Assembly: GCF_900114215.1 (NCBI RefSeq)
Contig: NZ_FOSG01000003.1
Span: 310,001 to 374,000, forward strand
DNA from: Streptomyces mangrovi
GTDB taxonomy: Bacteria; Actinomycetota; Actinomycetes; Streptomycetales; Streptomycetaceae
Direction of reading: 5' to 3'
DNA: 64,000 nt
In this document: one piece after another, positions 10,038-18,814 of the stretch
Layout of the letters: each line of letters starts with the position of its first letter
How positions within the stretch are numbered: the first letter of the stretch is position 1
Notes under the pieces: model-generated
Seen by the model: only the letters and a program-made list of their open reading frames with translations
Databases searched by the model: none
What the model was told of the DNA's origin: nothing
Made by a program: the position numbers and the translations under genes

Positions 10038-10468
10038 CCTGTCCTCTCCTCGGTCTTCCCGCGCCGCCGGCGCCGGCGGCGCGTCCACTGCCGCGTCTTC
10101 CTTCGGTCCTGCCGTCGTCCTGCCTTCGGTCCTGCCGTCGTGCTGCCGCTCCGCCGTGTTCCGGCGTTCTCCGGTACCCGGGTGCCCCGGACCCCGGAAG
10201 ATGCTCGCGTGGTGCGTGTACCCCGGGCGCCCGGCCGGGGGTATCCCCGCAACCCTACGGCCTGGCGGCCACCGGGCGCGCCGCGGCGGGGGCCCGTATC
10301 CGGACCGGTACCGTCCGCGGAACCGGTCCGCCCCCTGTCCCCCGCGCCCGTGGGCCCGCCGCGGGCGGCGGCTACAGTGAGCGGGCCAGTTCCGCCTGTG
10401 GTGGGACCACGAGAGCGAAAGGCCCGCCGAGGCGCCGCCGCGGCCCCTCCCCCGAAGAAGGGAAAACC
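10038..10468. other. Divergent intergenic region with a 23-bp tandem duplication
   Basis: 430 bases between the zinc-ribbon gene (minus) and the Lrp-domain gene (plus). It must carry promoters in both directions. The only obvious structure is a 23-bp direct repeat (10100-10145). Open frames crossing it, including long ones on the minus strand, show no codon bias. I see no small gene. Confidence 0.55.
10100..10145. repeat. Two tandem copies of a 23-bp unit
   Basis: Units 10100-10122 and 10123-10145 differ at one base (CCTTCGGTCCTGCCGTCGT then CCTG versus GCTG). It lies in the leader region of the zinc-ribbon gene and looks like a recent duplication. Confidence 0.85.
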
Positions 10469-10750
10469 GTGATCACCTCGATCGTGCTCATCAGGACCAG
10501 CACCGACCGCATCCCGGAGATCGCCGAGCAGATCGCCGCGCTGGAGGGGGTCAGCGAGGTCTACTCGGTGACCGGCGCCCACGACCTGATCGCCATGGTG
10601 CGCGTGGCCCGGCACGACGATCTCGCGGAGGTCATCCCGGGCCGCATCAGCAAGGTCCCCGGTGTGGAGTCCACCGAGACCCACATCGCCTTCCGGACCT
10701 ACTCCCAGCACGACCTGGAGGCCGCCTTCGCCATCGGGCTCGATTCCTGA
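10469..10750 (+). CDS. Stand-alone Lrp/AsnC ligand-binding (RAM) domain protein
   Basis: 93 residues with a GTG start after GAAGAAGGG. The whole protein is an AsnC_trans_reg/RAM domain (ITSIVLIRTS..., VTGAHDLIAMV, the ETHIAFRTYSQHDLE end), with no helix-turn-helix. RAM domains are dimeric alpha/beta barrels that form octamers and bind amino acids. Stand-alone versions are known as partners or decoys of full-length Lrp proteins. It is convergent with trpD, and a perfect hairpin separates them. Whether it senses an aromatic amino acid is a guess from position only. Confidence 0.88.
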   Translation: MITSIVLIRTSTDRIPEIAEQIAALEGVSEVYSVTGAHDLIAMVRVARHDDLAEVIPGRISKVPGVESTETHIAFRTYSQHDLEAAFAIGLDS

Positions 10751-10760
10751 GACCCGCGGG

Positions 10761-10800
10761 CCGCAGGGAGCCCGTACGGCCCCGTACGGGCTCCCTGCGG
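10761..10800. terminator. Perfect 19-bp inverted repeat between convergent genes
   Basis: Arms 10761-10779 and 10782-10800 are exact complements with a 2-base loop. It serves the Lrp-domain gene (plus) and trpD (minus) as a bidirectional terminator. Confidence 0.85.
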
Positions 10801-10839
10801 GCTCACGCCGTCCCGCGCTCCGGGGGCCGGGGGACGGCC

Positions 10840-11904
10840 TCAGGCGTTGCTGGCCGCCACCCAGCGGTCCAGCGCCGCCCTGGCCGCGCCGGAGTCGATG
10901 GAGTGGGCGGCCCGCTCCATGCCCGCGGCGATCTGCTCGGTCAGCGGCGCCCCGGTGGGCTCCAGGGCGGCCAGCGCGGCCGCGGAGTTCAGCAGGACGG
11001 CGTCCCGCACCGGCCCCCTCTCCCCCTCCAGCAGCCGCCGGGCCACGTCCGCGTTGTGGGCGGCGTCCGCACCGCGCAGCGCCTCCAGCGGGACCAGGGA
11101 GACGCCGACGTCACGCGGGTCGAAGGTCTCGGTGCGGACCTCGCCGCCCCGGACCACCCACACCGTCGAGGTGCCCGTCACCGTCAGCTCGTCCAGGCCG
11201 TCGTCGCCGCGGAAGACCAGCGCGGACGTCCCCCGCTCGGCGAGCACACCCGCCATGATCGGCGCCATCCGGGCATCGGCGACACCGGTGGCCTGGGCCT
11301 TCACCCGGGCCGGGTTGGTCAGGGGGCCGAGGAAGTTGAAGGTGGTCGCGACGCCCAGCTCCTTGCGGGCCGCGGCCACATGGCGCAGCGCGGGGTGGAA
11401 CCTCACCGCGAAGCAGAAGGTGATCCCGGCCTCGCCCGCGACCTCGGCGACCCGCTCGGGGGTGAGGTCCAGGTTGACGCCCAGCTTCTCCAGGACGTCC
11501 GAGGAGCCGGACGCGCTGGAGGCCGCGCGGTTGCCGTGCTTGACGACGCGCACGCCCGTCCCGGCCACCACGATCGCGGACATCGTCGAGATGTTGACCG
11601 TTCTGGCCCGGTCGCCGCCGGTGCCGACGATGTCGACGGACGGGCCGGGCACCTCGATCACGTTGGCGTGCCCGTACATCGCGCGGACCAGTCCGGTGAC
11701 CTCGTCGACCGTCTCGCCCTTGGCGCGCAGCGCCACCGCGAACCCGGCGATCTGGGCGTCGGTCGCCTCGCCGCGCATGATCTGGTCCATCGCCCAGGCG
11801 GTGCTCCCGGCCGGCAGGTCCTCGCCGGCCAGCAGGGCGCTCAGCACGTCCGGCCAGGTGCGCGCCGCCACGGTGTCGCCTCCGGTGGTCGTAGCAGCGC
11901 TCAT
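10840..11904 (-). CDS. trpD: Anthranilate phosphoribosyltransferase
   Basis: 354 residues. It transfers phosphoribose from PRPP to anthranilate in tryptophan synthesis. The PRPP site appears as [18 protein letters not shown] (the family GTGGD motif), followed by the [21 protein letters not shown] segment, shown here only by key residues K-H-G-N-R and S-G-S-D. The NPARV/HPALRHV anthranilate region is also present. Start at 11904 has AGGAG eight bases upstream. In this window it is separate from other trp genes. It lies downstream of qcrB but a terminator intervenes, so it probably has its own promoter. The same qcr-trpD adjacency is found in mycobacteria. Confidence 0.96.
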   Translation of the reverse strand: MSAATTTGGDTVAARTWPDVLSALLAGEDLPAGSTAWAMDQIMRGEATDAQIAGFAVALRAKGETVDEVTGLVRAMYGHANVIEVPGPSVDIVGTGGDRARTVNISTMSAIVVAGTGVRVVKHGNRAASSASGSSDVLEKLGVNLDLTPERVAEVAGEAGITFCFAVRFHPALRHVAAARKELGVATTFNFLGPLTNPARVKAQATGVADARMAPIMAGVLAERGTSALVFRGDDGLDELTVTGTSTVWVVRGGEVRTETFDPRDVGVSLVPLEALRGADAAHNADVARRLLEGERGPVRDAVLLNSAAALAALEPTGAPLTEQIAAGMERAAHSIDSGAARAALDRWVAASNA

Positions 11905-12032
11905 GGGAATCACTCCTGGCGTGGTCGGATGCGAAGGCGGCCGGATCGGCTCGGCGGCCCGCGGCCAGCCTAACGGCGCGCCGCGGCGTCCACGGCCGCT
12001 GCCCGCAGTCCGGACAGCCCCGGGAACGCCGA

Positions 12033-12066
12033 GGGCCCCGGCCCTCCCGGGGGAGGACCGGGGCCC
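12033..12066 (-). terminator. 16-bp hairpin after qcrB
   Basis: Arms 12033-12048 and 12051-12066 pair with one mismatch and a 2-base loop. It lies 42 bases past the qcrB stop and ends the qcrCAB transcript ahead of trpD. Confidence 0.75.
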
Positions 12067-12107
12067 GGGGTGTGGCGACACCCGCTACCGGACTCGGCGG
12101 CCGTGGA

Positions 12108-13751
12108 TCAGTGGCCGTGGCTGTGGCCGCTGGTGAGCTCCTTGAACTCCTCCGCGGTCGGCTTGGGGATCTGGCTGCCCTCCCCGTAGTAGCCCCGGCT
12201 GAGCCTGGCGCGGAGCTTCTGGACGGGACCGACCTTGCGCCGCACGCCGTTCTCGTCCGTCTCCGGGCCGATCTCCAGCGGCTCGTACTGCTCGTGCGCG
12301 GTGAGGGTGTGCAGCTGCTCCCGGGAGAGCGGCTCGTGCACCTCGACGAACTCACCGTGCGGCAGCCGCTTGATGATGCCGCTCTCGCGGCCGTGCAGCA
12401 CCTTCTCGCGGTCGCGCCGCTGCAGACCCAGGCAGATCCGCTTGGTGACGATGAAGACGACCACGGGCACCACGAAGAAGCCGATCCGGACGAACCAGGT
12501 GATGGCGTTGATCGACAGGTTGAAGTGGGTCGCCCACAGGTCGTTGCCGCCACCGACCAGCAGCAGGAAGTACAGGCTGATCCAGGCCGCGCCGAACGCG
12601 GTGCGTGTCGGGGCGTTGCGCGGGCGGTCCAGGATGTGGTGCTCGCGCTTGTCGCCGGTGATCCAGGACTCGATGAACGGGTACACCGCGATCGAGGTGA
12701 GGACCAGCGGGAAGATGACCACCAGCGGGATGGCCACGCCCAGGTTGAGGGTGTAGCCGCCGGGCAGCACCATCTCCCACGCGGGCATCGCGCGGATCAG
12801 CCCCTCGGAGAAGCCCATGTACCAGTCGGGCTGCGCGTTGGTGGACACCTGGTCCGGCCGGTACGGGCCCAGCACCCAGATCGGGTTGATGGTGAACGTC
12901 GCGGCGATGACCGAGATGACACCGAAGACCAGGAAGAAGAAGCCTCCGGCCTTGGCCATGTAGACCGGCAGCAGCGGCATGCCGACGACGTTCTTCTCGG
13001 TCCGTCCGGGACCGGCGAACTGGGTGTGCTTGTGGTAGAAGACCAGGATCAGGTGGGCCACCACCAGGCCCAGCATGATGCCGGGCAGCAGCAGGACGTG
13101 GGCCACGAAGAACCGCGGGATGATGTCCGTTCCCGGGAACTCACCGCCGAAGAGGAAGAAGGCGATGTAGGTGCCGACCACCGGCACGGACAGGACCGCG
13201 CCCTCCATGAACCGGACGCCGGTGCCCGAGAGCAGGTCGTCCGGCAGGGAGTAGCCGGTGAAGCCGGTGAACATGCCCAGCACCAGCAGCAGGAAGCCGA
13301 ACAGCCAGTTGATCTCGCGCGGCTTGCGGAACGCGCCGGTGAAGAAGACGCGCATCATGTGGACGAACATGCCCACCAGGAACACCAGCGCGGCCCAGTG
13401 GTGGATCTGCCGCATGAGCAGACCGCCGCGGACGTCGAAGCTGATGTCCAGGGTCGAGGCGTACGCCTGCGACATGTGCACACCCTGCATGGGCACGTAG
13501 GCGCCGTGGTACTCCACCTCGCCCATGCTCGGGTTGAAGAACAGCGTCAGGTAGACACCGGTCAGGATGATGATGATGAAGCTGTAGAGGCAGATCTCTC
13601 CGAGCATGAAGGACCAGTGGTCCGGGAAGATCTTCCGCATGTTGGCCTTGGCCAGGCTGTAGATGCCCAGCCGGCCGTCGGCCCAGTCCGCGACCCGCTC
13701 GCCGGCGGGCGCCTTGCCCCGGCGCTTCGGGGCGTCGCCTGCAGTACTCAT
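12108..13751 (-). CDS. qcrB: Cytochrome bc1 complex cytochrome b subunit
   Basis: 547 residues. It is the membrane quinol-oxidising core of the bc1 complex. Two paired-histidine helices that hold hemes bL and bH are visible (His 117/131 in the HHWAALVF...FVHMM segment, and a second pair in FVAHVLLLPG...VVAHLIL). The PDHW start of helix A and the WFVRIGFF late helices fit the family. The ~120-residue hydrophilic C-terminal extension ending in EFKELTSGHSHGH is typical of actinobacterial QcrB. Its ATG overlaps the qcrA stop by four bases (ATGA), so translation is coupled. With QcrC and the aa3 oxidase it forms the actinobacterial bc1-aa3 supercomplex. Confidence 0.97.
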   Translation of the reverse strand: MSTAGDAPKRRGKAPAGERVADWADGRLGIYSLAKANMRKIFPDHWSFMLGEICLYSFIIIILTGVYLTLFFNPSMGEVEYHGAYVPMQGVHMSQAYASTLDISFDVRGGLLMRQIHHWAALVFLVGMFVHMMRVFFTGAFRKPREINWLFGFLLLVLGMFTGFTGYSLPDDLLSGTGVRFMEGAVLSVPVVGTYIAFFLFGGEFPGTDIIPRFFVAHVLLLPGIMLGLVVAHLILVFYHKHTQFAGPGRTEKNVVGMPLLPVYMAKAGGFFFLVFGVISVIAATFTINPIWVLGPYRPDQVSTNAQPDWYMGFSEGLIRAMPAWEMVLPGGYTLNLGVAIPLVVIFPLVLTSIAVYPFIESWITGDKREHHILDRPRNAPTRTAFGAAWISLYFLLLVGGGNDLWATHFNLSINAITWFVRIGFFVVPVVVFIVTKRICLGLQRRDREKVLHGRESGIIKRLPHGEFVEVHEPLSREQLHTLTAHEQYEPLEIGPETDENGVRRKVGPVQKLRARLSRGYYGEGSQIPKPTAEEFKELTSGHSHGH

Positions 13752-14812
13752 CCGCGCTCCCAGAAGCTCGGGCCGACGGGCTCCGCGAAGTCGCCCTGCG
13801 CCTCGAGGTAGCCGTCTTCGTTGACACTGATCCGCAGCTGCGGCAGGGGGTGGCCGGCCGGGCCGAAGATCACACGCGCGCCGTCGGCCAGGTCGAACGT
13901 CGACTGGTGGCACGGGCACAGCACGTGGTGGGTCTGCTGCTCGTACAGGGTGACCGGGCAGCCGACGTGGGTGCAGATCCTGGAGTAGGCCACGATGCCC
14001 TCGTGGGACCAGTCCAGCTCCTGCTTGTCCTTGATGTCCTTCGGCTCCAGGCGCACCAGCATCACCGCGGCCTTGGCGATCTCCGCCATGAACTCGTGGG
14101 TGCCCTCCTCCAGGCCCTCGGGCTTGGCGAAGACCAGGGAGCCGACGGTGATGTCCTCGGGACGCAGCGGCTCGTCGGTGTTCTGGTTGACCAGCAGCTT
14201 GCCCCGCTCCCAGGCGGTGTGGCGCAGCTTGTCCTCGGGCAGCGGGCCGAGGTCGCGCAGCAGCACCACGCCGGACAGCGGCACCACGGCCAGCGCGCCG
14301 AACATGGTGTTGCGGATCAGCTTGCGGCGGCCGAGCTGCGACTCCTTGGCGCCCTGGCCGAAGTCGGCGAGGACCTGCGTACGGGTCGGCTCGTCCGCCT
14401 CGATCGGGTGGCGCTCGCCGATCAGCTCGTGGTCCGACATCAGCGTGCGGGCCCAGTGGACCGCGCCGGCGCCGATGCAGAACAGGGCGATGCCCAGCGT
14501 CATGCCCAGCGAGAAGTTCAGGGCGCTGATCTCGCCGAGCGGCCAGATGAAGACGTACTGGTCGATCGGGAAGATCACATAGGAGGCGATGAAGCCGATG
14601 GTGGCCAGGATCGAGACCGTGAACAGCAGGGCGACGGTGCGCTCGGAACGCTTGGCGGCCCGCTCGTCGATGTCCTGGACACGCGGCTCGTGGGGCGGCA
14701 GCCCGGGGTCGGCGAACGGGTTCTCCGCCCTGGCCGCCTCGCCGTGGGCGCCCTCGCGCCCTGCCGGCAGGTTCTCGTCTGGCACGTCGTGGGATCCGGT
14801 GTGGCTACTCAT
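13748..14812 (-). CDS. qcrA: Cytochrome bc1 complex Rieske iron-sulfur subunit
   Basis: 354 residues. Start at 14812 (MSSHTGSHDVPDENLPAG). Three membrane segments (roughly 60-80, 95-120, 190-210) match the three-TM actinobacterial QcrA rather than the one-TM form. The [2Fe-2S] ligands are CTHVGC (Cys280, His282) and CPCHQS (Cys299, His302), with the disulfide pair Cys285/Cys301. It moves electrons from quinol to the QcrC hemes. The ATG overlaps the qcrC stop and its own stop overlaps qcrB, giving a tightly coupled qcrC-A-B operon. Confidence 0.97.
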   Translation of the reverse strand: MSSHTGSHDVPDENLPAGREGAHGEAARAENPFADPGLPPHEPRVQDIDERAAKRSERTVALLFTVSILATIGFIASYVIFPIDQYVFIWPLGEISALNFSLGMTLGIALFCIGAGAVHWARTLMSDHELIGERHPIEADEPTRTQVLADFGQGAKESQLGRRKLIRNTMFGALAVVPLSGVVLLRDLGPLPEDKLRHTAWERGKLLVNQNTDEPLRPEDITVGSLVFAKPEGLEEGTHEFMAEIAKAAVMLVRLEPKDIKDKQELDWSHEGIVAYSRICTHVGCPVTLYEQQTHHVLCPCHQSTFDLADGARVIFGPAGHPLPQLRISVNEDGYLEAQGDFAEPVGPSFWERG

Positions 14813-15627
14813 GACTTCCTGGCCTTGGCGGTACGCGCCGCGACCCACACGGCGACGCCGATCAGAAGAGCGAGGACGATCGTCCACGCGAACATGCCTT
14901 CGGCGACCGGGCCGAAACCGCCCAGCTTGAAGCCGCCGGGGGACTTCTCGTCCTCGCCCTGGACGTCGTTGACGTAGGCGATGATCTCCCTCTTCTCCTT
15001 CTCCGGCAGCACCGAGTCGGGGAAGGCGGGCATGTTCTGCGGGCCGGTCAGCATCGCCTCGTAGATGTGCTTGTCGGAGACACCGTCGAGCGAGGGAGCG
15101 TACTTGCCGTTGGTGAGGGCGCCGCCCTCACCGGTGAAGTTGTGGCACTGCGCGCAGTTGGTGCGGAACAGTTCGCCGCCCGCGGCGCTGTCCGCGCCCG
15201 CGGGGTCGTACTGCTCCTCGGTCGGGATGCTCGGACCGGGGCCCAGCGAGGCGACGTACGCCGCGAGCTGGTCGATCTGCGCCTGCGTGTAGACCTGCGG
15301 CTTCTTGGGCGCCTGGGCGCCCGGGGACTGGGCCGGCATGCGGCCGGTGCCCACCTGGAAGTCCACGGCCGCGGCGCCGACGCCCACGAGGCTGGGACCG
15401 TCACTCGTGCCCTGGCCACCGGTTCCGTGGCAACTGGAGCAGCCGGTGGCGTAGAGCTTCTCGCCCTCCTCGATGGCGAGAGACTGCGAGGACGCGGCCG
15501 ATGTGTCGGCCTTCGCCTCGTCCGCGGGGGCGAACGCGGCGTACAGCCCCCCGGTGGCCGCCAGCGCGAAGAGTAGGACGACGAGCGCCGCCAGCGGATG
15601 GCGCCGTCGTGCGGAGAGCTTTTTCAC
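14809..15627 (-). CDS. qcrC: Cytochrome bc1 complex diheme cytochrome c subunit
   Basis: 272 residues with a GTG start. There are two CxxCH heme c sites: CSSCH (63-67) and CAQCH (158-162), with distal Met residues in GRMPAQSP and QNMPAFPD. One N-terminal membrane anchor (~12-33) and one C-terminal anchor (~245-263) place the heme domains outside the membrane. In actinobacteria lacking soluble cytochrome c, the diheme QcrC passes electrons directly to the CuA centre of CtaC. It follows ctaE on the same strand after 55 bases, so ctaE-qcrCAB are probably one operon. Confidence 0.97.
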   Translation of the reverse strand: MKKLSARRRHPLAALVVLLFALAATGGLYAAFAPADEAKADTSAASSQSLAIEEGEKLYATGCSSCHGTGGQGTSDGPSLVGVGAAAVDFQVGTGRMPAQSPGAQAPKKPQVYTQAQIDQLAAYVASLGPGPSIPTEEQYDPAGADSAAGGELFRTNCAQCHNFTGEGGALTNGKYAPSLDGVSDKHIYEAMLTGPQNMPAFPDSVLPEKEKREIIAYVNDVQGEDEKSPGGFKLGGFGPVAEGMFAWTIVLALLIGVAVWVAARTAKARKS

Positions 15628-15682
15628 GGATTACCCCGGTGTCAGGATCTTCTGCGTCGATGCTTCTGGCTGTACTGCCTGA

Positions 15683-16291
15683 TCACTTGATCAGGTAGAT
15701 GGTGGCGAAGAGGCCGATCCAGACGACATCGACGAAGTGCCAGTAATAGGACACCACGATGGCCGCGGTGGCCTGGTGGTGCGTGAAGCGCCGTGCCATG
15801 TACGTCCTGCCGAGGACGAACAGGAAGGCGATCAGGCCGCCCGTCACGTGGAGGCCGTGGAAGCCGGTGGTCAGGTAGAACGCCGACCCGTACGGCCCCG
15901 AGGAGATGGAGACGCCCTCGTGGACCAGCTCGGTGTACTCGAAGACCTGGCCGCCGATGAAGATCGCACCCATGATGAACGTGATCACGAACCACAGGCG
16001 CAGCCTCTTCACGTCACCGCGCTCGGCCGCGAAGACGCCGAGCTGGCAGGTCAGGGAGGAGAGCACCAGAATCGTGGTGTTCGTCGCCGCGAACGGGAGG
16101 TTCAGGATGTCCGCCCGTTCCGTCCAGTATTCGGCTCCCGTCACCGACCGGAGGGTGAAGTACATCGCGAAGAGGGCCGCGAAGAACATCAGCTCGGAAC
16201 TCAACCAGATGATGGTCCCGACGCTGGTGAGGTTCGGCCTGTTGACCGACGGGTGCGCGTGCCCGGTATCTACTGCTGTTGCTGTCGCCAC
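15683..16291 (-). CDS. ctaE: Cytochrome c oxidase subunit III
   Basis: 202 residues from the GTG at 16291 ([19 protein letters not shown]). Five membrane helices and the motifs [17 protein letters not shown] and [15 protein letters not shown] identify a short, five-helix subunit III lacking the first two helices of the mitochondrial protein. It stabilises the CtaD core and proton uptake. The start codon lies directly beside a 15-bp palindrome and no good Shine-Dalgarno is visible, so a short-leader or leaderless transcript is possible. It heads the ctaE-qcrCAB run and is divergent from the pseudo-receiver gene. Confidence 0.93.
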   Translation of the reverse strand: MATATAVDTGHAHPSVNRPNLTSVGTIIWLSSELMFFAALFAMYFTLRSVTGAEYWTERADILNLPFAATNTTILVLSSLTCQLGVFAAERGDVKRLRLWFVITFIMGAIFIGGQVFEYTELVHEGVSISSGPYGSAFYLTTGFHGLHVTGGLIAFLFVLGRTYMARRFTHHQATAAIVVSYYWHFVDVVWIGLFATIYLIK

Positions 16292-16292
16292 G

Positions 16293-16307
16293 CCGACATT
16301 ATGTCGG
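16293..16307. promoter_or_regulatory. 15-bp palindrome abutting the ctaE start
   Basis: CCGACAT-T-ATGTCGG is a perfect dyad with a single central base. It lies one base upstream of the ctaE GTG codon and overlaps the expected promoter -10 region of a short-leader transcript. It could be an operator for ctaE-qcrCAB. The binding protein is unknown. Confidence 0.45.
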
Positions 16308-16550
16308 TCGCTTATCCGGCCCTCACCTCGGGGGGTCCTGTTCGGTGTGTCAACCGCCCATGTCCTGCTCAGACGGCCCATCCCCGGGCCTTCCGGATCC
16401 CTGACGCGACAGGCCGGGACGGAGTAGCATCCGCCAACGACGGCATACGCGGCCCGCAGGTCCGTGGCTCCACGGGCCCGTGGACCTCTGAGCCACCCCG
16501 AGCCACCCCGAGACGCCCCCGAGGGACGTCCCCGAGGACACGGAGGAACC

Positions 16551-16952
16551 ATGCAGCCGACCGCCACGGTGCTGGTCTACAGCGACGACGCCAACACCCG
16601 CGAGCAGGTGCGGCTGGCCGCCGGGCGCCGACCGGCCGCCGACGTGCCGCCGGTCGAGTACGTGGAGTGCGCCACGCTTCCCGCCGTGCTCACCGCCCTG
16701 GAGGAGGGCGGCATCGACGTCTGCGTCCTGGACGGCGAGGCGGTGCCCGCCGGCGGGATGGGCGTGTGCCGCCAGATCAAGGACGAGATCTTCGACTGCC
16801 CGCCCGTCCTGCTGCTGATCGGCCGCCCGCAGGACGCCTGGCTGGCGACCTGGAGCCGGGCGGAGGCCGCCGTTCCGCACCCGGTGGACCCGGTGCTCCT
16901 GGCCGACGCCCTGGCCGGACTGCTGCGCCGCGACACGCACGCGGCCGCCTGA
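16551..16952 (+). CDS. Orphan receiver-like (pseudo-receiver) protein
   Basis: 133 residues with a strong GGAGG before the ATG. It resembles a response-regulator receiver domain alone: an N-terminal VLVYSDDAN (acidic pair), [18 protein letters not shown] (the Asp in VLDGE at the phospho-acceptor position), then PVLLLIG for beta-4 and VPHPVDP where KP normally occurs. The conserved Lys is therefore replaced (His), so classical phosphorylation-switch chemistry is doubtful. There is no output domain and no kinase next to it. It is transcribed away from ctaE and ends in a strong hairpin. Probably a protein-interaction module; function unknown. Confidence 0.75.
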   Translation: MQPTATVLVYSDDANTREQVRLAAGRRPAADVPPVEYVECATLPAVLTALEEGGIDVCVLDGEAVPAGGMGVCRQIKDEIFDCPPVLLLIGRPQDAWLATWSRAEAAVPHPVDPVLLADALAGLLRRDTHAAA

Positions 16953-16969
16953 GAGTCCGCCCGCGGGCG

Positions 16970-17010
16970 AAGGGCCGCCGCCGGCACCCGGGGTGTCGGC
17001 GGCGGCCCTT
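16970..17010 (+). terminator. 20-bp hairpin after the pseudo-receiver gene
   Basis: Arms 16970-16989 and 16991-17010 pair with one mismatch around a single base. It lies 17 bases past the stop codon and would also block transcription from the convergent L,D-transpeptidase gene. Confidence 0.8.
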
Positions 17011-17099
17011 GCCTCTTTCGGGTGAGCTCTGCTCCTTCCGGGTCATTCCAGGTCCTTCCGGGCTCCCTGGGCCCCGGGCCCCCGGGTCCTTCCGGCCGG

Positions 17100-18293
17100 T
17101 CAGCTCAGGGCGCTGCCCTCGCGCCACTGCTCCCAGGAGAGGTTCCAGTCGCCGAGGCCGTTGCCGAAGGCCGGCATCCTCGGCCCGTCCCCTCCCACAT
17201 GCCGGACGATGTCGCCCCGGCGGACGTTGTCGAAGAACCATCGGGCGTTCTCGGTACTCATGCCCGTGCAGCCGTGGCTGACGTTCTCCCTGCCGTGGTG
17301 CGCCGCCGACCAGGGCGCGGCGTGGACGAACTCACCGCTGTCGGTGAGCCGCACGGCCCACTGGACGTTCAGGTCGTAGGACTCGGCGCTCCCCGCCGGG
17401 ATGCCGATGCTGGTGCCGGTCATGCGTACGGCGGCCTGCCGGCCGAGCACCACCTTGACGCCCTCGCGGGTGCGGAACCCCGGCTTGCCGGTGGTGACCG
17501 GGACGGTCCGGACGACCTCGCCGTTCTTCCGGACGGTCATCTCCGTCTCGTCGATGTCGACGACGGCCTCGACGCGGTCGCCGGTCCTGATGCGCACCGG
17601 CTCCGCCTTCCCGCCGCGCAGCCCGTCCCTGATCCACACGCCCTCCAGGCTGCCGCGCACCTCGACGGTGGCGTGCGCGGGCCAGTAGGAGCGCGGGCGG
17701 TAGTGGAGCGTGTGGTCGTCCATCCAGCGCCAGGAGCCCTCCACGGCGGGCGAGGAGCGGACCGTCAGCGCGCGTTCCACGATCGCGCGCTGCCGGACGT
17801 CCTTGACCGGCCTGCTGAGTTCGGCGGTGATGGGCTGGCCGACACCGTAGGTGCCGCTGTCCGGCCCGAGGTCCACCTCCAGCCTCCTGCCACCGGTCGC
17901 CGGCCGGGTGGTGACTTCGGCGGTGCGGCGGCCCGGGGAGCCGTCGCCGCGCTCGGTGCTGACGACGACGGTGTAGCGCATGGCACCGGCCGGCGGGGTG
18001 TCGCTGCGCCAGCGGGTTCCGTCGGCGGTCAACGCGCCCTCCAGGCGGCGGCCCGCCGTGTCGACCGCGCGGACGTCCGTGATGCGGTTGCCGTCGCGGG
18101 CGGTGATCTCCAGGGGCTGGTCCGGGTCCGCGGCACGGCCTTTCCCGCCGGTGTTCAGCGAGACGTGCGCGGTGGCGTCGTAGGGGGCCGCGTCCTGAGG
18201 CCGCTCACCGCTGCTGCATGCGGTGGGTCCCACCGCGAGCGGCGCGAGTATCAGGAAGCAGATCATTGCCGTCCTGCGTGATCCACGACTCAT
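17100..18293 (-). CDS. L,D-transpeptidase (YkuD) with Ig-like domains, exported
   Basis: 397 residues. An N-terminal signal (MSRGSRRTAMICFLILAPLAV) ends at a Cys (PTAC) that is only a weak lipobox. Two Ig-like beta domains (~40-130 and ~130-235) precede a YkuD domain (~240-365). The catalytic segment is SHGCTGMS with Cys342 and His340, plus the upstream HAAPW region. Such LdtMt2-like enzymes form 3-3 cross-links between meso/LL-DAP residues in peptidoglycan. It sits between the two halves of the respiratory cluster, and its own promoter must lie in the short spacer after the ctaF terminator, or it is read through from cta. Confidence 0.92.
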   Translation of the reverse strand: MSRGSRRTAMICFLILAPLAVGPTACSSGERPQDAAPYDATAHVSLNTGGKGRAADPDQPLEITARDGNRITDVRAVDTAGRRLEGALTADGTRWRSDTPPAGAMRYTVVVSTERGDGSPGRRTAEVTTRPATGGRRLEVDLGPDSGTYGVGQPITAELSRPVKDVRQRAIVERALTVRSSPAVEGSWRWMDDHTLHYRPRSYWPAHATVEVRGSLEGVWIRDGLRGGKAEPVRIRTGDRVEAVVDIDETEMTVRKNGEVVRTVPVTTGKPGFRTREGVKVVLGRQAAVRMTGTSIGIPAGSAESYDLNVQWAVRLTDSGEFVHAAPWSAAHHGRENVSHGCTGMSTENARWFFDNVRRGDIVRHVGGDGPRMPAFGNGLGDWNLSWEQWREGSALS

Positions 18294-18338
18294 GCTGCCA
18301 CGGTAGGAACGCTGCTCGGAACGGACGAGCCGGATACG

Positions 18339-18385
18339 TACGAACGGGTCATCTCCGGAGTGTGTCCGGAGATGACCCGTTCGTA
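18339..18385 (-). terminator. Perfect 21-bp inverted repeat after ctaF
   Basis: Arms 18339-18359 and 18365-18385 are exact complements with a 5-base loop. It separates ctaCDF from the L,D-transpeptidase gene on the same strand. Confidence 0.85.
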
Positions 18386-18415
18386 AGGGGGTAGGGCTAC
18401 TGGTTCCCTACCGGT

Positions 18416-18814
18416 TCACTGGTTCTGGTTCTCACCGTGGTAGTACTCGAGGACCCAGCCGAACAGACCGATGACCAGCAGCGGCGCGGAGATGTAGACC
18501 AGCCACCAGCCGATGGCCACGCCGAGGAAGGCGAACGCCCCGCCCACGGCCAGAACGAGCGGCTGCCAGCTGTGCGGGCTGAAGAAACCCAGCTCGCCGG
18601 CGTCGTCGGCGACGTCCGCGTCCTTGTTGTCCTGCGCCCCGGTGTCCACCCGCCGGGCGGTGAAGGCCAGGTAGTAGCCGACCATGATCGACAGGCCGAA
18701 GGCCATGAAGAGCGCGGTGGTACCGACCGGCTCCTTGGCCCAGAAGCCGTAGATGACGGCGACGGCCAGGATGAAGACCGACAGCCAGATGAACATGCGT
18801 CCCTGGATCTTCAC
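18416..18814 (-). CDS. ctaF: Cytochrome c oxidase subunit IV (actinobacterial)
   Basis: 132 residues from a GTG codon with GGAGG upstream. Four hydrophobic helices in two pairs (roughly 6-26, 31-50, 85-105, 108-125) with a polar loop between them ([14 protein letters not shown]). It ends [11 protein letters not shown]. The family is a small accessory subunit specific to actinobacterial aa3 oxidases, required for supercomplex stability. The start overlaps the ctaD stop by four bases (GTGA). Confidence 0.95.
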   Translation of the reverse strand: MKIQGRMFIWLSVFILAVAVIYGFWAKEPVGTTALFMAFGLSIMVGYYLAFTARRVDTGAQDNKDADVADDAGELGFFSPHSWQPLVLAVGGAFAFLGVAIGWWLVYISAPLLVIGLFGWVLEYYHGENQNQ

